64,000 nucleotides of DNA from Streptomyces spororaveus (GTDB lineage: Bacteria > Actinomycetota > Actinomycetes > Streptomycetales > Streptomycetaceae): NCBI RefSeq assembly GCF_016755875.1, contig NZ_BNED01000005.1, positions 3,203,001-3,267,000 on the forward strand, in the 5' to 3' direction. Under the pieces are notes generated by a model, which was not told where the DNA came from, did no database searches, and worked only from the letters and a program-made list of their open reading frames with translations. The position numbers were made by a program, and so were the translations under genes. Positions 1-6,520 of the stretch are shown here, piece by piece; position 1 is the first letter of the stretch, and each line of letters begins with the position of its first letter.

Positions 1-2
1 CG

Positions 3-908
3 GTGTGGCACGACGGCCGGGAGGTGGCCGTCAAGGTCCAGTACCCGGGGGCCGGTGAGGCGCTGCTGTCGGATCTGAAGCAGCTGGGCCGGTTCGCGGG
101 GCTGCTGGGGCCGCTGATCCCGGGCATGGAGATCAAGCCGCTGATCAAGGAGTTGCGCGATCGCGTCGCGGAGGAGCTCGACTACGAGCTGGAGGCCGAG
201 GCCCAGCGGACGCACGCGGACGCCTTCGTGGACGACCCGGACGTGGTCGTGCCGGACGTCGTCCACCAGGGCGACCAGGTGCTGGTGACCGAGTGGATGG
301 AAGGGACCCCGCTGTCGGAGGTGATAGCCGACGGCACCCAGGAGGAACGGGATCGCGCCGGACAGCTGCTGGCCGGGTTCCTGTTCTCCGGACCCGCGCG
401 CACGGGCCTGCTGCACGCGGACCCGCACCCGGGCAACTTCCGGCTGATACCGGGGGCGGACGGCCGGATGCGGCTGGGGGTCCTGGACTTCGGGACGGTC
501 GACCGGCTGCCGGGGGGCTGGCCCAAGCCCATCGGCAGGTCGCTGCGGATGACGCTGGACGGTGACGCCGAGGGGGTCTACGGGCACCTGTGCGCCGAGG
601 GGTTCGTGAAGGAGTCCGTCGAGCTCGACCCCGACGCGGTACTGGACTACCTGAAGCCGATCATCGAGCCCGCCGAGGCCGAGGAGTTCACCTTCACCCG
701 GCCGTGGCTGCGCGGCCAGGCGGCGCGGATCGCCGATCCCCGCTCCCCCGCACACCAGTTGGGCCGGCAGATCAACCTGCCGCCCTCCTACCTGCTGATC
801 CACCGGGTGACGCTGAGCACCATCGGGGTGCTGTGCCAGCTGGGCGCGACGGTACGGCTGCGGGACGAACTGGACACCTGGCTGCCCGGGTTCGCCTCCG
901 CCGAGTGA
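3..908 (+). CDS. ABC1/UbiB-family atypical kinase, 5' end outside window
   Basis: This is the C-terminal 301 residues of an AarF/ABC1/UbiB-type protein kinase-like protein; the true start lies before the window, and the GTG at the edge is an internal Val codon. The visible part keeps the family's nucleotide-binding Lys (VAVKVQYPG), a catalytic-loop block HADPHPGN near visible residue 136, and a metal-binding DFG near 161. Family members act on quinone or other lipid metabolism or as stress-linked ATPases; a substrate cannot be told from sequence. It converges on the zinc-ribbon gene at 954-1202. In M. tuberculosis the gene beside whiB7 (Rv3197, from memory) is also an ABC1 protein linked to macrolide resistance, so a link with the nearby wblC is reasonable but inferred. 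Confidence 0.9.
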   Translation: MWHDGREVAVKVQYPGAGEALLSDLKQLGRFAGLLGPLIPGMEIKPLIKELRDRVAEELDYELEAEAQRTHADAFVDDPDVVVPDVVHQGDQVLVTEWMEGTPLSEVIADGTQEERDRAGQLLAGFLFSGPARTGLLHADPHPGNFRLIPGADGRMRLGVLDFGTVDRLPGGWPKPIGRSLRMTLDGDAEGVYGHLCAEGFVKESVELDPDAVLDYLKPIIEPAEAEEFTFTRPWLRGQAARIADPRSPAHQLGRQINLPPSYLLIHRVTLSTIGVLCQLGATVRLRDELDTWLPGFASAE

Positions 909-956
909 CGGCGTAGGCGCGTCACGGCGCAGGCGCGTCACGGCGCAGGCGCGTCA
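909..956. repeat. Three tandem 16-bp units between convergent stops
   Basis: Three head-to-tail copies of a 16-bp unit (CGGCGCAGGCGCGTCA) fill 909-924, 925-940 and 941-956. The first differs by one base (T for C). They occupy the whole gap between the kinase stop and the convergent zinc-ribbon gene. Every unit carries TCA, a TGA stop on the minus strand; the last one is the real stop of the zinc-ribbon gene. Confidence 0.85.
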
Positions 957-1202
957 CCACCAGGACGAGTCGAGCCTGCCCTCGATCGCCCGGAGGTTGG
1001 CGCGCGCGCAGTCCACGCAGAAGTACTGTCTGGTCCCGTTCTCCACCGAGCAGGTCCAGGTGGGTGGGATCTCGCCCGGGGGTTTCGCGCCGCAGCCCGT
1101 GCAGACGACGGGCTGGGCCTCGGATCCCGACGGGCCGGGGCGGGGAGTCGGCTGGTCCACCTCCGGACGATATCCCCGTCCGGGGCGGACCGGCGCGCGC
1201 AA
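954..1202 (-). CDS. Small zinc-ribbon-like protein
   Basis: A protein of up to 82 residues with two Cys pairs, CTGCG near residue 35 and CVDC near 62, spaced like a treble-clef or zinc-ribbon fold. The C-terminal ENGTRQYFCVDCARANLRAI stretch and terminal WW look strongly constrained, whereas the first 30 residues are Pro/Arg-rich and probably variable. The longest reading starts at TTG (1202); a GTG at 1160 is an alternative beginning VDQPTPRPG, which would remove 14 residues. No function is known to me. It is convergent with the kinase gene and lies downstream of the wblC operon terminator. Confidence 0.7.
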   Translation of the reverse strand: MRAPVRPGRGYRPEVDQPTPRPGPSGSEAQPVVCTGCGAKPPGEIPPTWTCSVENGTRQYFCVDCARANLRAIEGRLDSSWW

Positions 1203-1237
1203 CGCACCGGGGGAAGGACCGTTGCCCCTCGGCCGGC

Positions 1238-1369
1238 TCAGACCAGGGTGATCGTCACGTCGATGGGGTGCGCGTTCGGCACCGACTCCAGGATGTCCTC
1301 GGAGCTCAGGGCCAGTTCGTCGTGGATGTCGATCCTCAGGGCGGAATGCGGACAGGCGTCGGCCCCCAC
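1238..1369 (-). CDS. Possible 43-residue protein (tentative)
   Basis: An open frame from a GTG at 1369 encodes a 43-residue peptide ending in HPIDVTITLV. Third codon positions are nearly all G or C over the last 33 codons, as in real Streptomyces genes, and the composition (acidic, few Arg/Pro) is unlike the Arg/Pro-rich shadow frames nearby. Against it: there is no good ribosome binding site and the start codon lies inside the hairpin at 1353-1404. It may be a genuine small protein or the remnant tail of a decayed gene. Confidence 0.3.
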   Translation of the reverse strand: MGADACPHSALRIDIHDELALSSEDILESVPNAHPIDVTITLV

Positions 1370-1404
1370 CGCCCGGTGGTCCGGGTGATGGGGGCCGACG
1401 CCTG
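1353..1404 (-). terminator. Hairpin terminator after the wblC operon
   Basis: Perfect 16-bp inverted repeat, arms 1353-1368 and 1389-1404, with a 20-nt loop that itself contains a short CCCGG/CCGGG stem. It begins 16 nt after the stop of the gene at 1420-1749 on the minus strand. There is no T-tract, which is common for Streptomyces terminators. Confidence 0.7.
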
Positions 1405-1419
1405 CTGTCTCTTCAGCGC

Positions 1420-1749
1420 TTAGTGCATGACGGCCATGGCCAGCGCGCGGCGGGCGCGCATGGAGACGCGCTCGGCACGCCGCTGCATGCGGCGGGCGGC
1501 GACCAGGCGCACGGCGTGACGCTCGGCGTCCACCTCGCGCATGCGGTCGTCCATATGGGCGCGAGCCAGGGCTTCTGGGATGAGTTGCATTTCGCGGGTC
1601 CTGTTCTGACGCGAGGTGATCGCGCCGGCGGTGATGAAGTCTGCGTGGGCGGCGCCGTGGGGCTGCTCGCTCGTGGTGTAGGAGGTCATGAGGGCCTGCT
1701 TCAAGGGGTCGTGCGTCAGGGGGCGGTCGATGGTTCCGATGGCGGTCAT
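1420..1749 (-). CDS. Conserved hypothetical protein coupled to wblC
   Basis: A 109-residue protein of unknown function. The N-terminal half is polar; from about residue 55 it looks like a long amphipathic helix rich in Arg, Ala and Met (LARAHMDDRMREVDAERH, then RMQRRAERVSMRARRALAM), so a basic, probably nucleic-acid- or ribosome-binding helix is possible but unproven. Its ATG overlaps the wblC stop (ATGA, 1746-1749), a classical translational-coupling arrangement, so it should be made whenever WblC is made. A strong hairpin follows. I recognise no family. Confidence 0.75.
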   Translation of the reverse strand: MTAIGTIDRPLTHDPLKQALMTSYTTSEQPHGAAHADFITAGAITSRQNRTREMQLIPEALARAHMDDRMREVDAERHAVRLVAARRMQRRAERVSMRARRALAMAVMH

Positions 1750-2117
1750 GCCGCGACAACCGGGTTCTTGCGCGGACGGCCACGGGGACGCTTGCGGGCG
1801 ACGACGACACCCTGGACGAAGAGCTCGCCACCCCAGACACCCCAGGGCTCACGGCGCTCGATCGCACCGGCGAGGCAGGCCTCGACCAGCGGGCAGGTGC
1901 GGCAGAGGGACTTGGCGTACTCGACGTCGGCCGGGGACTCGGCGAAGAAGACCTCGGGGTCGAAGGTGCGGCAGGGGACGGGCACGCCGAGGTTCTCGAT
2001 GGCGTCGTCGAGCGCGGTCAGCGCGGTGAGCGGGGTCAAGGTGTGGTCCTCCGGGACTGCGGGCGGGGAGATCAGTTGGGTCTGCGGTACGGACGGGGCG
2101 TGCGCTTCGAGTTGCAC
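1746..2117 (-). CDS. wblC: WhiB-family antibiotic-response regulator WblC (WhiB7)
   Basis: A 123-residue WhiB-like protein. The four Fe-S cluster cysteines are at 49, 72, 75 and 81 (C...CRTCPLVEAC), followed by the GVWGGE turn at 93-98 and, decisively for the WhiB7/WblC subclass, a C-terminal AT-hook RGRPRK at 112-117. WhiB7 proteins bind the principal sigma factor region 4 and AT-rich DNA just upstream of -35 boxes to activate intrinsic resistance genes (macrolide methylases, efflux pumps, ribosome protection). It starts at GTG 2117 behind GAGGAAG. A roughly 630-nt leader with an upstream ORF and terminator precedes it, and an AT-rich element sits at its own promoter, so attenuation plus autoactivation is expected. 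It is the first gene of a two-gene operon. Confidence 0.96.
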   Translation of the reverse strand: MQLEAHAPSVPQTQLISPPAVPEDHTLTPLTALTALDDAIENLGVPVPCRTFDPEVFFAESPADVEYAKSLCRTCPLVEACLAGAIERREPWGVWGGELFVQGVVVARKRPRGRPRKNPVVAA

Positions 2118-2195
2118 GGTGGTTTCTTCCTCGTCTTGTTCGGCTAGTCGTTCCGGCCGGTCGGCCGGGTTCGGCTGGGCTGTGCTCTCACACCG

Positions 2196-2211
2196 ACTGG
2201 CCGGAGCCAGT
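2196..2211 (-). promoter_or_regulatory. Small hairpin in the wblC leader
   Basis: Perfect 6-bp stem ACTGGC/GCCAGT with a 4-nt loop, lying between the leader terminator and the wblC start. It may be one arm of an alternative antiterminator fold. Confidence 0.4.
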
Positions 2212-2256
2212 CCCGAGACCCCTTCGCTCCGTCGCCCCCGGTCGGGGACAAACAGA

Positions 2257-2291
2257 AGGGCCGCGGATCCCGGGTGGGGTTCCGCGGCCCT
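2257..2291 (-). terminator. Attenuator terminator in the wblC leader
   Basis: Perfect 11-bp inverted repeat (AGGGCCGCGGA and its complement), arms 2257-2267 and 2281-2291, 13-nt loop. On the minus strand it is followed by TCTGTTTGT, a T-rich tail that is rare in this GC-rich DNA. It lies 25 nt after the leader ORF stop and about 140 nt before the wblC start, the layout expected for ribosome-mediated attenuation of whiB7-type genes. Confidence 0.8.
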
Positions 2292-2301
2292 GAAGGCGCC
2301 G

Positions 2302-2321
2302 GCCTGATCATGCGATCAGGC
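2302..2321 (-). promoter_or_regulatory. Hairpin over the leader ORF stop codon
   Basis: Perfect 8-bp stem GCCTGATC/GATCAGGC with a 4-nt loop. The leader ORF stop (TGA, 2316-2318) is inside one arm, so a ribosome at the end of the ORF would melt or mask it. A second small stem, CTGGA/TCCAG, occupies 2321-2334. These are plausible competing structures to the terminator at 2257-2291. Confidence 0.55.
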
Positions 2322-2639
2322 TGGATCACTCCAGGGTTCGAGCCCGCGGAAGGCCCACATCAGGTGGTGCTGCTGCTTCGTCTGCTTCTTCAGGGATCCG
2401 GCACCGGCTGCGGCAGCGAATCCATAGGCGCCATGCGTCTGCGCTTCTGCTGCCAGTACTGCCACCGGTGCCTGGGTCGGTCGCTCATTGCGCTCGCTGA
2501 CCGGAAGGGTCGCCAGCAGGGCGGGGCGGTCGGCGGAAATCGCGGACACACCGGTACCCAGGATGGAGACGGAACCGAGCAGGCAGGAAGCGTCGACCGA
2601 GCGATCGGTCATTTTGGTGAAGGTCATGAAGCTGGTCAC
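2316..2639 (-). CDS. 107-codon upstream leader ORF of wblC
   Basis: Starts at GTG 2639 behind a near-perfect Shine-Dalgarno GAGGAGG with 8 nt spacing, and ends 25 nt before the attenuator hairpin. The peptide begins VTSFMTFTKMTDRS and ends HLMWAFRGLEPWSDPA. It has no recognisable domain and, unlike normal genes here, contains many A/T-ending codons in its first part. In actinobacteria whiB7 is controlled by an upstream ORF whose translation state governs a terminator; position, ribosome site and following hairpins make this the equivalent. It could also be a functional small protein. Drug-induced ribosome stalling in this frame would be the switch (inference). Confidence 0.7.
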   Translation of the reverse strand: MTSFMTFTKMTDRSVDASCLLGSVSILGTGVSAISADRPALLATLPVSERNERPTQAPVAVLAAEAQTHGAYGFAAAAGAGSLKKQTKQQHHLMWAFRGLEPWSDPA

Positions 2640-2756
2640 TGGTCTCGCCTCCTCTCGGCGTCTCGGGGACTCGGCCCGAGGGCCTGTCCCATGCGTATTC
2701 GGATAAGTACAGCACGGATCCTGGGCTTCGGAGAAGCCACCGTTTCCGTTGCTAAG

Positions 2757-2795
2757 AACCTATGGGTCTTCGCTGGGCATGTGCAAACTATTTTT
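2757..2795 (-). promoter_or_regulatory. wblC promoter with AT-rich WblC-type element
   Basis: On the minus strand there is a -35 TTGCAC (2781-2786), an 18-nt spacer, and a -10 TAGGTT (2757-2762). Directly upstream of the -35 is AAAAATAGT (2787-2795), an AT-rich run that stands out from the surrounding GC-rich DNA. WhiB7/WblC activates promoters with exactly this arrangement, so positive autoregulation is expected. The start site would be near 2750. The element lies just past the uvrD2 stop at 2807. Confidence 0.7.
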
Positions 2796-2806
2796 CCGAC
2801 GAGTTT

Positions 2807-4981
2807 CTACGCGTCGTCAGGATGCCCGGCCCCAACCTCTTGACCTGCGCAGATGGCCAGGACCTCGGCTCCGTACCGGTCAAGCTTACGGCCGCCCACT
2901 CCGGAGATCATCGAGAGCTCCCCCGCCTCGGACGGCGCGGCCTCCGCGATCGCCATCAGCGTCTTGTCGGTGAAGACGCAGTAGGCGGGCAGGCCTTGCA
3001 GCTTCGACTCGGCCGCGCGCCACTCCCTCAGCCGCTCGTAGAGGCCCTGGTCCATGTCGGACGGGCAGTCCTCACAGCGCATCAGCTTCAGCTCGCCGGC
3101 CTCGGTCAGGGTCCTGCCGCAGACCCGGCACAGCACCGGTCCCCGGCGCACGCGCTTGCGCGCCCCTCGCTCGGCCGTGGAGCCGGCTCCGGCGGCCCGG
3201 GCCCCGGAGCCCGGCCGCAGGCCGTTCAGGAAGCGGCTGGGGCGTCTGGAGGCCCGCCCGCCGGGAGCGCGGGAGACCGCCCAGGACAGGCCCAGGTGTA
3301 TCCGCGCCCGCGTGACGCCGACGTAGAGCAGTCGCCGTTCCTCCTCGACCTGCTCGTCGGTCTTCGCGTAGGTGATCGGCATCATGCCGTCGGTGAGGCC
3401 GACGAGGAACACGGAGTCCCACTCCAGGCCCTTCGCCGCGTGCAGCGAGGCCAGGGTGACGCCCTGGACGGTCGGGGCGTGCTGGGCGGCCTTGCGCTCG
3501 TCCAGCTCGACCGTGAGGTCCGCGAGGGTGGCGCCGGGGCGGGCCCGGGCGAAGTCCTCGGCGAGCCGGACCAGCGCGGCCACCGATTCCCACTGGTCGC
3601 GCACGGCGCCGGAGCCGGCCGGCGGCTCGGTGCTCCAGCCGGTGGAGCTGAGCACCGCACGGACCTGGGAGCCCAGGTCCACGATGTCGTCGAGCAGCGG
3701 GTCGTTCCCGCCGGAGCGGGCGGCTCCGCGCAGCGCGAGGATCGCCTTCTGGACCTCCTGGCGCTCGAAGAACCGCTCGGCTCCGCGCAGCTGGTAGGGC
3801 ACCCCGGCGTCGGCGAGGGCCTGCTCGTAGACCTCGGACTGGGCGTTGATGCGGTAGAGCACGGCGATCTCGCCCGCCGGGACTCCCGCGGCGATCAGGT
3901 CCCGGATCCGGTGGGCGACGCCCTCGGCCTCGGCCGGCTCGTCCGCGTACTCGGTGTGGACGGGGTCGGGGCCGCCCTCGCGCTGCGAGACCAGCTCCAG
4001 CCGGTGCTCGGCGGCCCGGCCCTTGGCCTGGTTCAGGAGGCCGTTGGCGAGGTGGACCACCTGGGGGGTGGAGCGGTAGTCGCGGACCAGCTTGACCACG
4101 GTGGCCTGCGGGTAGCGGGTGCGGAAGTTCAGCAGGTGGTCGGGGGTGGCGCCGGTGAAGGAGTAGATGGTCTGGCTGGCGTCACCGACGACGCAGAGGC
4201 TGTCGCGCTCGCCGAGCCACAGGTCCAGCAGCCGCTGCTGGAGCGGGCTGACGTCCTGGTACTCGTCGACGACGAAGTGCTGGTACTGGGTGCGGATCTG
4301 CTCGGCGATGTCGTGGCGGTCCTGGAGGATGCCGACGGTCAGGAGCAGCACGTCCTCGAAGTCGATCATGCCGCGGTCGCGCTTGAGCTGTTCGTACGTC
4401 CCGTAGATCTGGGCGATCTCGGCCAGGTCGCGGGGGGCCTCGCGGCCCGCCTTGAGGGCGGCCACCGGGTAGTCGGCGGGCACGGTCTGGGTGACCTTCG
4501 CCCATTCGATCTCGCCCGTGACGTCACGCAGCTCGTTGCGGTCGAGGCGGATGCGGCAGCGCGCGCCCGCCTCGGCGACGAACTGGATCTTCCGCTCCAG
4601 CAGGCGGGGCACCTCGCCGCCGACCGCCTTGGGCCAGAAGTACTGGAGCTGGCGCAGGGCGGCGGAGTGGAAGGTACGGGCCTGGACCCCGCCCGCGCCC
4701 AGGGTGCGCAGGCGTCCGCGCATCTCGCCCGCGGCGCGGTTGGTGAAGGTGACGGCCAGCACACTGGCCGGCATCAGCTGCCCGGACCGGACGCCGTAGG
4801 CGATGCGGTGGGTGATCGCGCGGGTCTTGCCGGTGCCGGCGCCCGCCAGCACGCACACCGGCCCGCGCAGGGTCGTCGCGACCTCGCGCTGCTCCGGGTC
4901 GAGGCCCAGGAGCACCGCGTCGGCCGAGTCGGCTGAGTCCGGGCCACCCGGGAACGATGAGGAGTGCGTTGCTGATGTCAC
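2807..4981 (-). CDS. uvrD2: ATP-dependent DNA helicase UvrD2 with Cys4 and HRDC domains
   Basis: A 724-residue superfamily 1A 3'-5' helicase. Walker A GAGTGKT is at 47-53, Walker B DEYQD near 240, motif III GDASQTIYSFTGA just after, motif IV VRDYRST, motif V GLEWDSVFLVG and motif VI RRLLYVGVTRAR. After the motor come a tetracysteine knuckle (CRVCG...CEDC, about 600-625) and a C-terminal HRDC domain (about 645-715). This motor-Cys4-HRDC order is diagnostic for mycobacterial-type UvrD2 rather than UvrD1, and is associated with DNA repair and genome maintenance. It starts at ATG 4981 and is divergent from mrx1. The synteny uvrD2-mrx1-nudC beside whiB7 matches M. tuberculosis. Confidence 0.95.
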   Translation of the reverse strand: MTSATHSSSFPGGPDSADSADAVLLGLDPEQREVATTLRGPVCVLAGAGTGKTRAITHRIAYGVRSGQLMPASVLAVTFTNRAAGEMRGRLRTLGAGGVQARTFHSAALRQLQYFWPKAVGGEVPRLLERKIQFVAEAGARCRIRLDRNELRDVTGEIEWAKVTQTVPADYPVAALKAGREAPRDLAEIAQIYGTYEQLKRDRGMIDFEDVLLLTVGILQDRHDIAEQIRTQYQHFVVDEYQDVSPLQQRLLDLWLGERDSLCVVGDASQTIYSFTGATPDHLLNFRTRYPQATVVKLVRDYRSTPQVVHLANGLLNQAKGRAAEHRLELVSQREGGPDPVHTEYADEPAEAEGVAHRIRDLIAAGVPAGEIAVLYRINAQSEVYEQALADAGVPYQLRGAERFFERQEVQKAILALRGAARSGGNDPLLDDIVDLGSQVRAVLSSTGWSTEPPAGSGAVRDQWESVAALVRLAEDFARARPGATLADLTVELDERKAAQHAPTVQGVTLASLHAAKGLEWDSVFLVGLTDGMMPITYAKTDEQVEEERRLLYVGVTRARIHLGLSWAVSRAPGGRASRRPSRFLNGLRPGSGARAAGAGSTAERGARKRVRRGPVLCRVCGRTLTEAGELKLMRCEDCPSDMDQGLYERLREWRAAESKLQGLPAYCVFTDKTLMAIAEAAPSEAGELSMISGVGGRKLDRYGAEVLAICAGQEVGAGHPDDA

Positions 4982-5151
4982 CCCGCCATGCTGCCAGGTC
5001 CCGTGAGCCGGACGGGAAAATTGTCCACAGGCGGAACGAATCAGTCGTATCAGTCACACCGGGTGCGTGGGGCCGACCGTACGGGAATGGCCGCCGGGTC
5101 CCGTACGTTCGAGTACTCGGACCACCGAGCCCTCACGAAGGAGAGCGCAGC

Positions 5152-5412
5152 ATGCAGGACACGGGCACCGTCACGATGTACAGCACGACCTGGTGCGGCT
5201 ACTGCCGTCGGCTGAAGACCCAGCTGGACCGGGAAGGCATCGCGTACAACGAGATCAACATCGAGCTCGACCCGGAGTCCGCCGCGTTCGTGGAGAAGGC
5301 CAACGGCGGCAACCAGACGGTTCCCACCGTGCTCGTGAAGTCCGCCGGGGGCAGCGAGTCCGTCATGACCAACCCGAGCCTGGCCCAGGTCAAGCAGGCC
5401 CTCGCCGTCTGA
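5152..5412 (+). CDS. mrx1: Mycoredoxin (glutaredoxin-like, mycothiol-dependent)
   Basis: An 86-residue thioredoxin-fold protein with the mycoredoxin active site WCGYC near residues 14-18 and the cis-Pro loop QTVPTVLV near 59-66. Mycoredoxin-1 reduces protein-mycothiol mixed disulfides, using mycothiol/mycothione reductase as electron source, and works in the cytoplasm. The frame is open upstream, but the ATG at 5152 is chosen because of the strong Shine-Dalgarno GAAGGAGAG just before it and because the domain begins immediately. It ends at a strong hairpin terminator shared with nudC. The gene is divergent from uvrD2. Confidence 0.93.
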   Translation: MQDTGTVTMYSTTWCGYCRRLKTQLDREGIAYNEINIELDPESAAFVEKANGGNQTVPTVLVKSAGGSESVMTNPSLAQVKQALAV

Positions 5413-5444
5413 TCGGACGCGAGGACCGGGCGAGACCCGAGCAC

Positions 5445-5480
5445 AGCGGAGGGCCCCCGCCGAGGCGGGGGCCCTCCGCT
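5445..5480. terminator. Bidirectional terminator between mrx1 and nudC
   Basis: A 17-bp perfect palindrome, arms 5445-5461 and 5464-5480, with a nominal 2-nt loop. It lies between two convergent genes (stops at 5412 and 5509), so it can end both transcripts. Confidence 0.85.
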
Positions 5481-5508
5481 GTGTCACGGGGCGGGGAAGT
5501 GACGAAGG

Positions 5509-6453
5509 TTACGCGGCGGCCTTCGGCAGCGGCTCGCCGTACCAGAGCTCGACCAGCCGGGCGGCGATGGAGATCCCCGACGGGGGCAGCACCTCGCCCG
5601 ACGCGAACGCCGCGCGCAGCTCCTCGCGGGAGAACCAGCGGGCCTCCTCGATCTCCTCGCCGTCCACCGTGATCTCCGAGGTGGTGGCGCGGGCCGTGAA
5701 GCCCAGCATCAGGCTGTACGGGAAGGGCCACGGCTGGCTGGCCACGTACTCGACCTCGCCGACGCGGACGCCCGCCTCCTCCCACACCTCGCGGACGACG
5801 GACTGCTCTATCGACTCGCCCGGCTCCACGAACCCCGCCAGCGTGGAGAAGCGGCCCTCCGGCCAGTGCACCTGGCGGCCGAGCAGCGCACGGTCGTGCT
5901 CGTCCGTGACCAGCATGATCACGGCCGGGTCGGTGCGCGGGTAGTGCTCGGCGCCGCAGCCCGGGCAGCGGCGGATGTGCCCGGCGGCCGCGACCACGGT
6001 GCGCTCGCCGCAGCGCGAGCAGAAGCGGTGCATCCGCTGCCAGTTCTCCAGCGCGACCGCGTGCACCATCAGCCCGGCGTCGCGCGGGGACAGCAGCAGT
6101 CCGGCCTCGCGCAGGCCGGCCGGACGGGCCGACTGGTCCATGCGGCCCGGCAACGCGTCCTTCTGCAGCGCGAAGTACCGTACGCCGTCCTCGTCGGTGC
6201 CCAGGAAGTAGCGGTGGGTCTCGGTGACCGGGGCCTCGAAGGCCGGGGTCATCACGATGCCCGTACCGCCGTCGGGGGTGTCGTCGATCAGGACCTGGCC
6301 GCCGGACACGACGAAGACACGGGTCGTCGGGTGGCTCCAGGCCGCGGCCAGCCACGCCTCGTCGAGGCGGTGGTGCGCGGCGCGGTCGATCCCGCTGGGC
6401 GCGGCGAGCGAGAGAGGGCGCTCGGTCAGAGGGCGCTCGGTATGGGTGCTCAC
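5509..6453 (-). CDS. nudC: NAD(+)/NADH pyrophosphatase NudC
   Basis: A Nudix hydrolase of about 314 residues. It has the NudC zinc ribbon (CSRCG...CPGCG, followed by HYPRTDP) and then the Nudix box GFVEPGES...REVWEEAG, with SQPWPFPYSLML, the NADH-diphosphatase signature, downstream. It cleaves NADH to NMNH and AMP and can remove NAD caps from RNA. The frame extends to a TTG at 6465, but the GTG at 6453 (VSTHTERPL) has GGAAG five bases upstream and is preferred. Convergent with mrx1. Confidence 0.93.
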   Translation of the reverse strand: MSTHTERPLTERPLSLAAPSGIDRAAHHRLDEAWLAAAWSHPTTRVFVVSGGQVLIDDTPDGGTGIVMTPAFEAPVTETHRYFLGTDEDGVRYFALQKDALPGRMDQSARPAGLREAGLLLSPRDAGLMVHAVALENWQRMHRFCSRCGERTVVAAAGHIRRCPGCGAEHYPRTDPAVIMLVTDEHDRALLGRQVHWPEGRFSTLAGFVEPGESIEQSVVREVWEEAGVRVGEVEYVASQPWPFPYSLMLGFTARATTSEITVDGEEIEEARWFSREELRAAFASGEVLPPSGISIAARLVELWYGEPLPKAAA

Positions 6454-6520
6454 AGGTACTTCCAACTCCCCCGGTGGGTGGGACAGGCAGGCTCGGTACG
6501 GCGGGTGTGTGCGTCGGGTG

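Noticed and set aside
1238..1867. A 209-codon minus-strand frame over wblC and its partner
   Set aside because: It overlaps two better genes for most of its length and is Arg/Pro/His-rich; only its last 43 codons were kept as tentative.
2331..2350. A GGTTCGAGCCC tRNA T-arm-like sequence
   Set aside because: No acceptor, D or anticodon stem can be paired around it, and it lies in the wblC leader ORF codons for RGLEP.
2762..4936. A 724-codon plus-strand frame across uvrD2
   Set aside because: It is the antisense shadow of uvrD2; the reading is Gly/Arg/Ala/Leu-rich with no motif, while the minus strand carries all helicase motifs.
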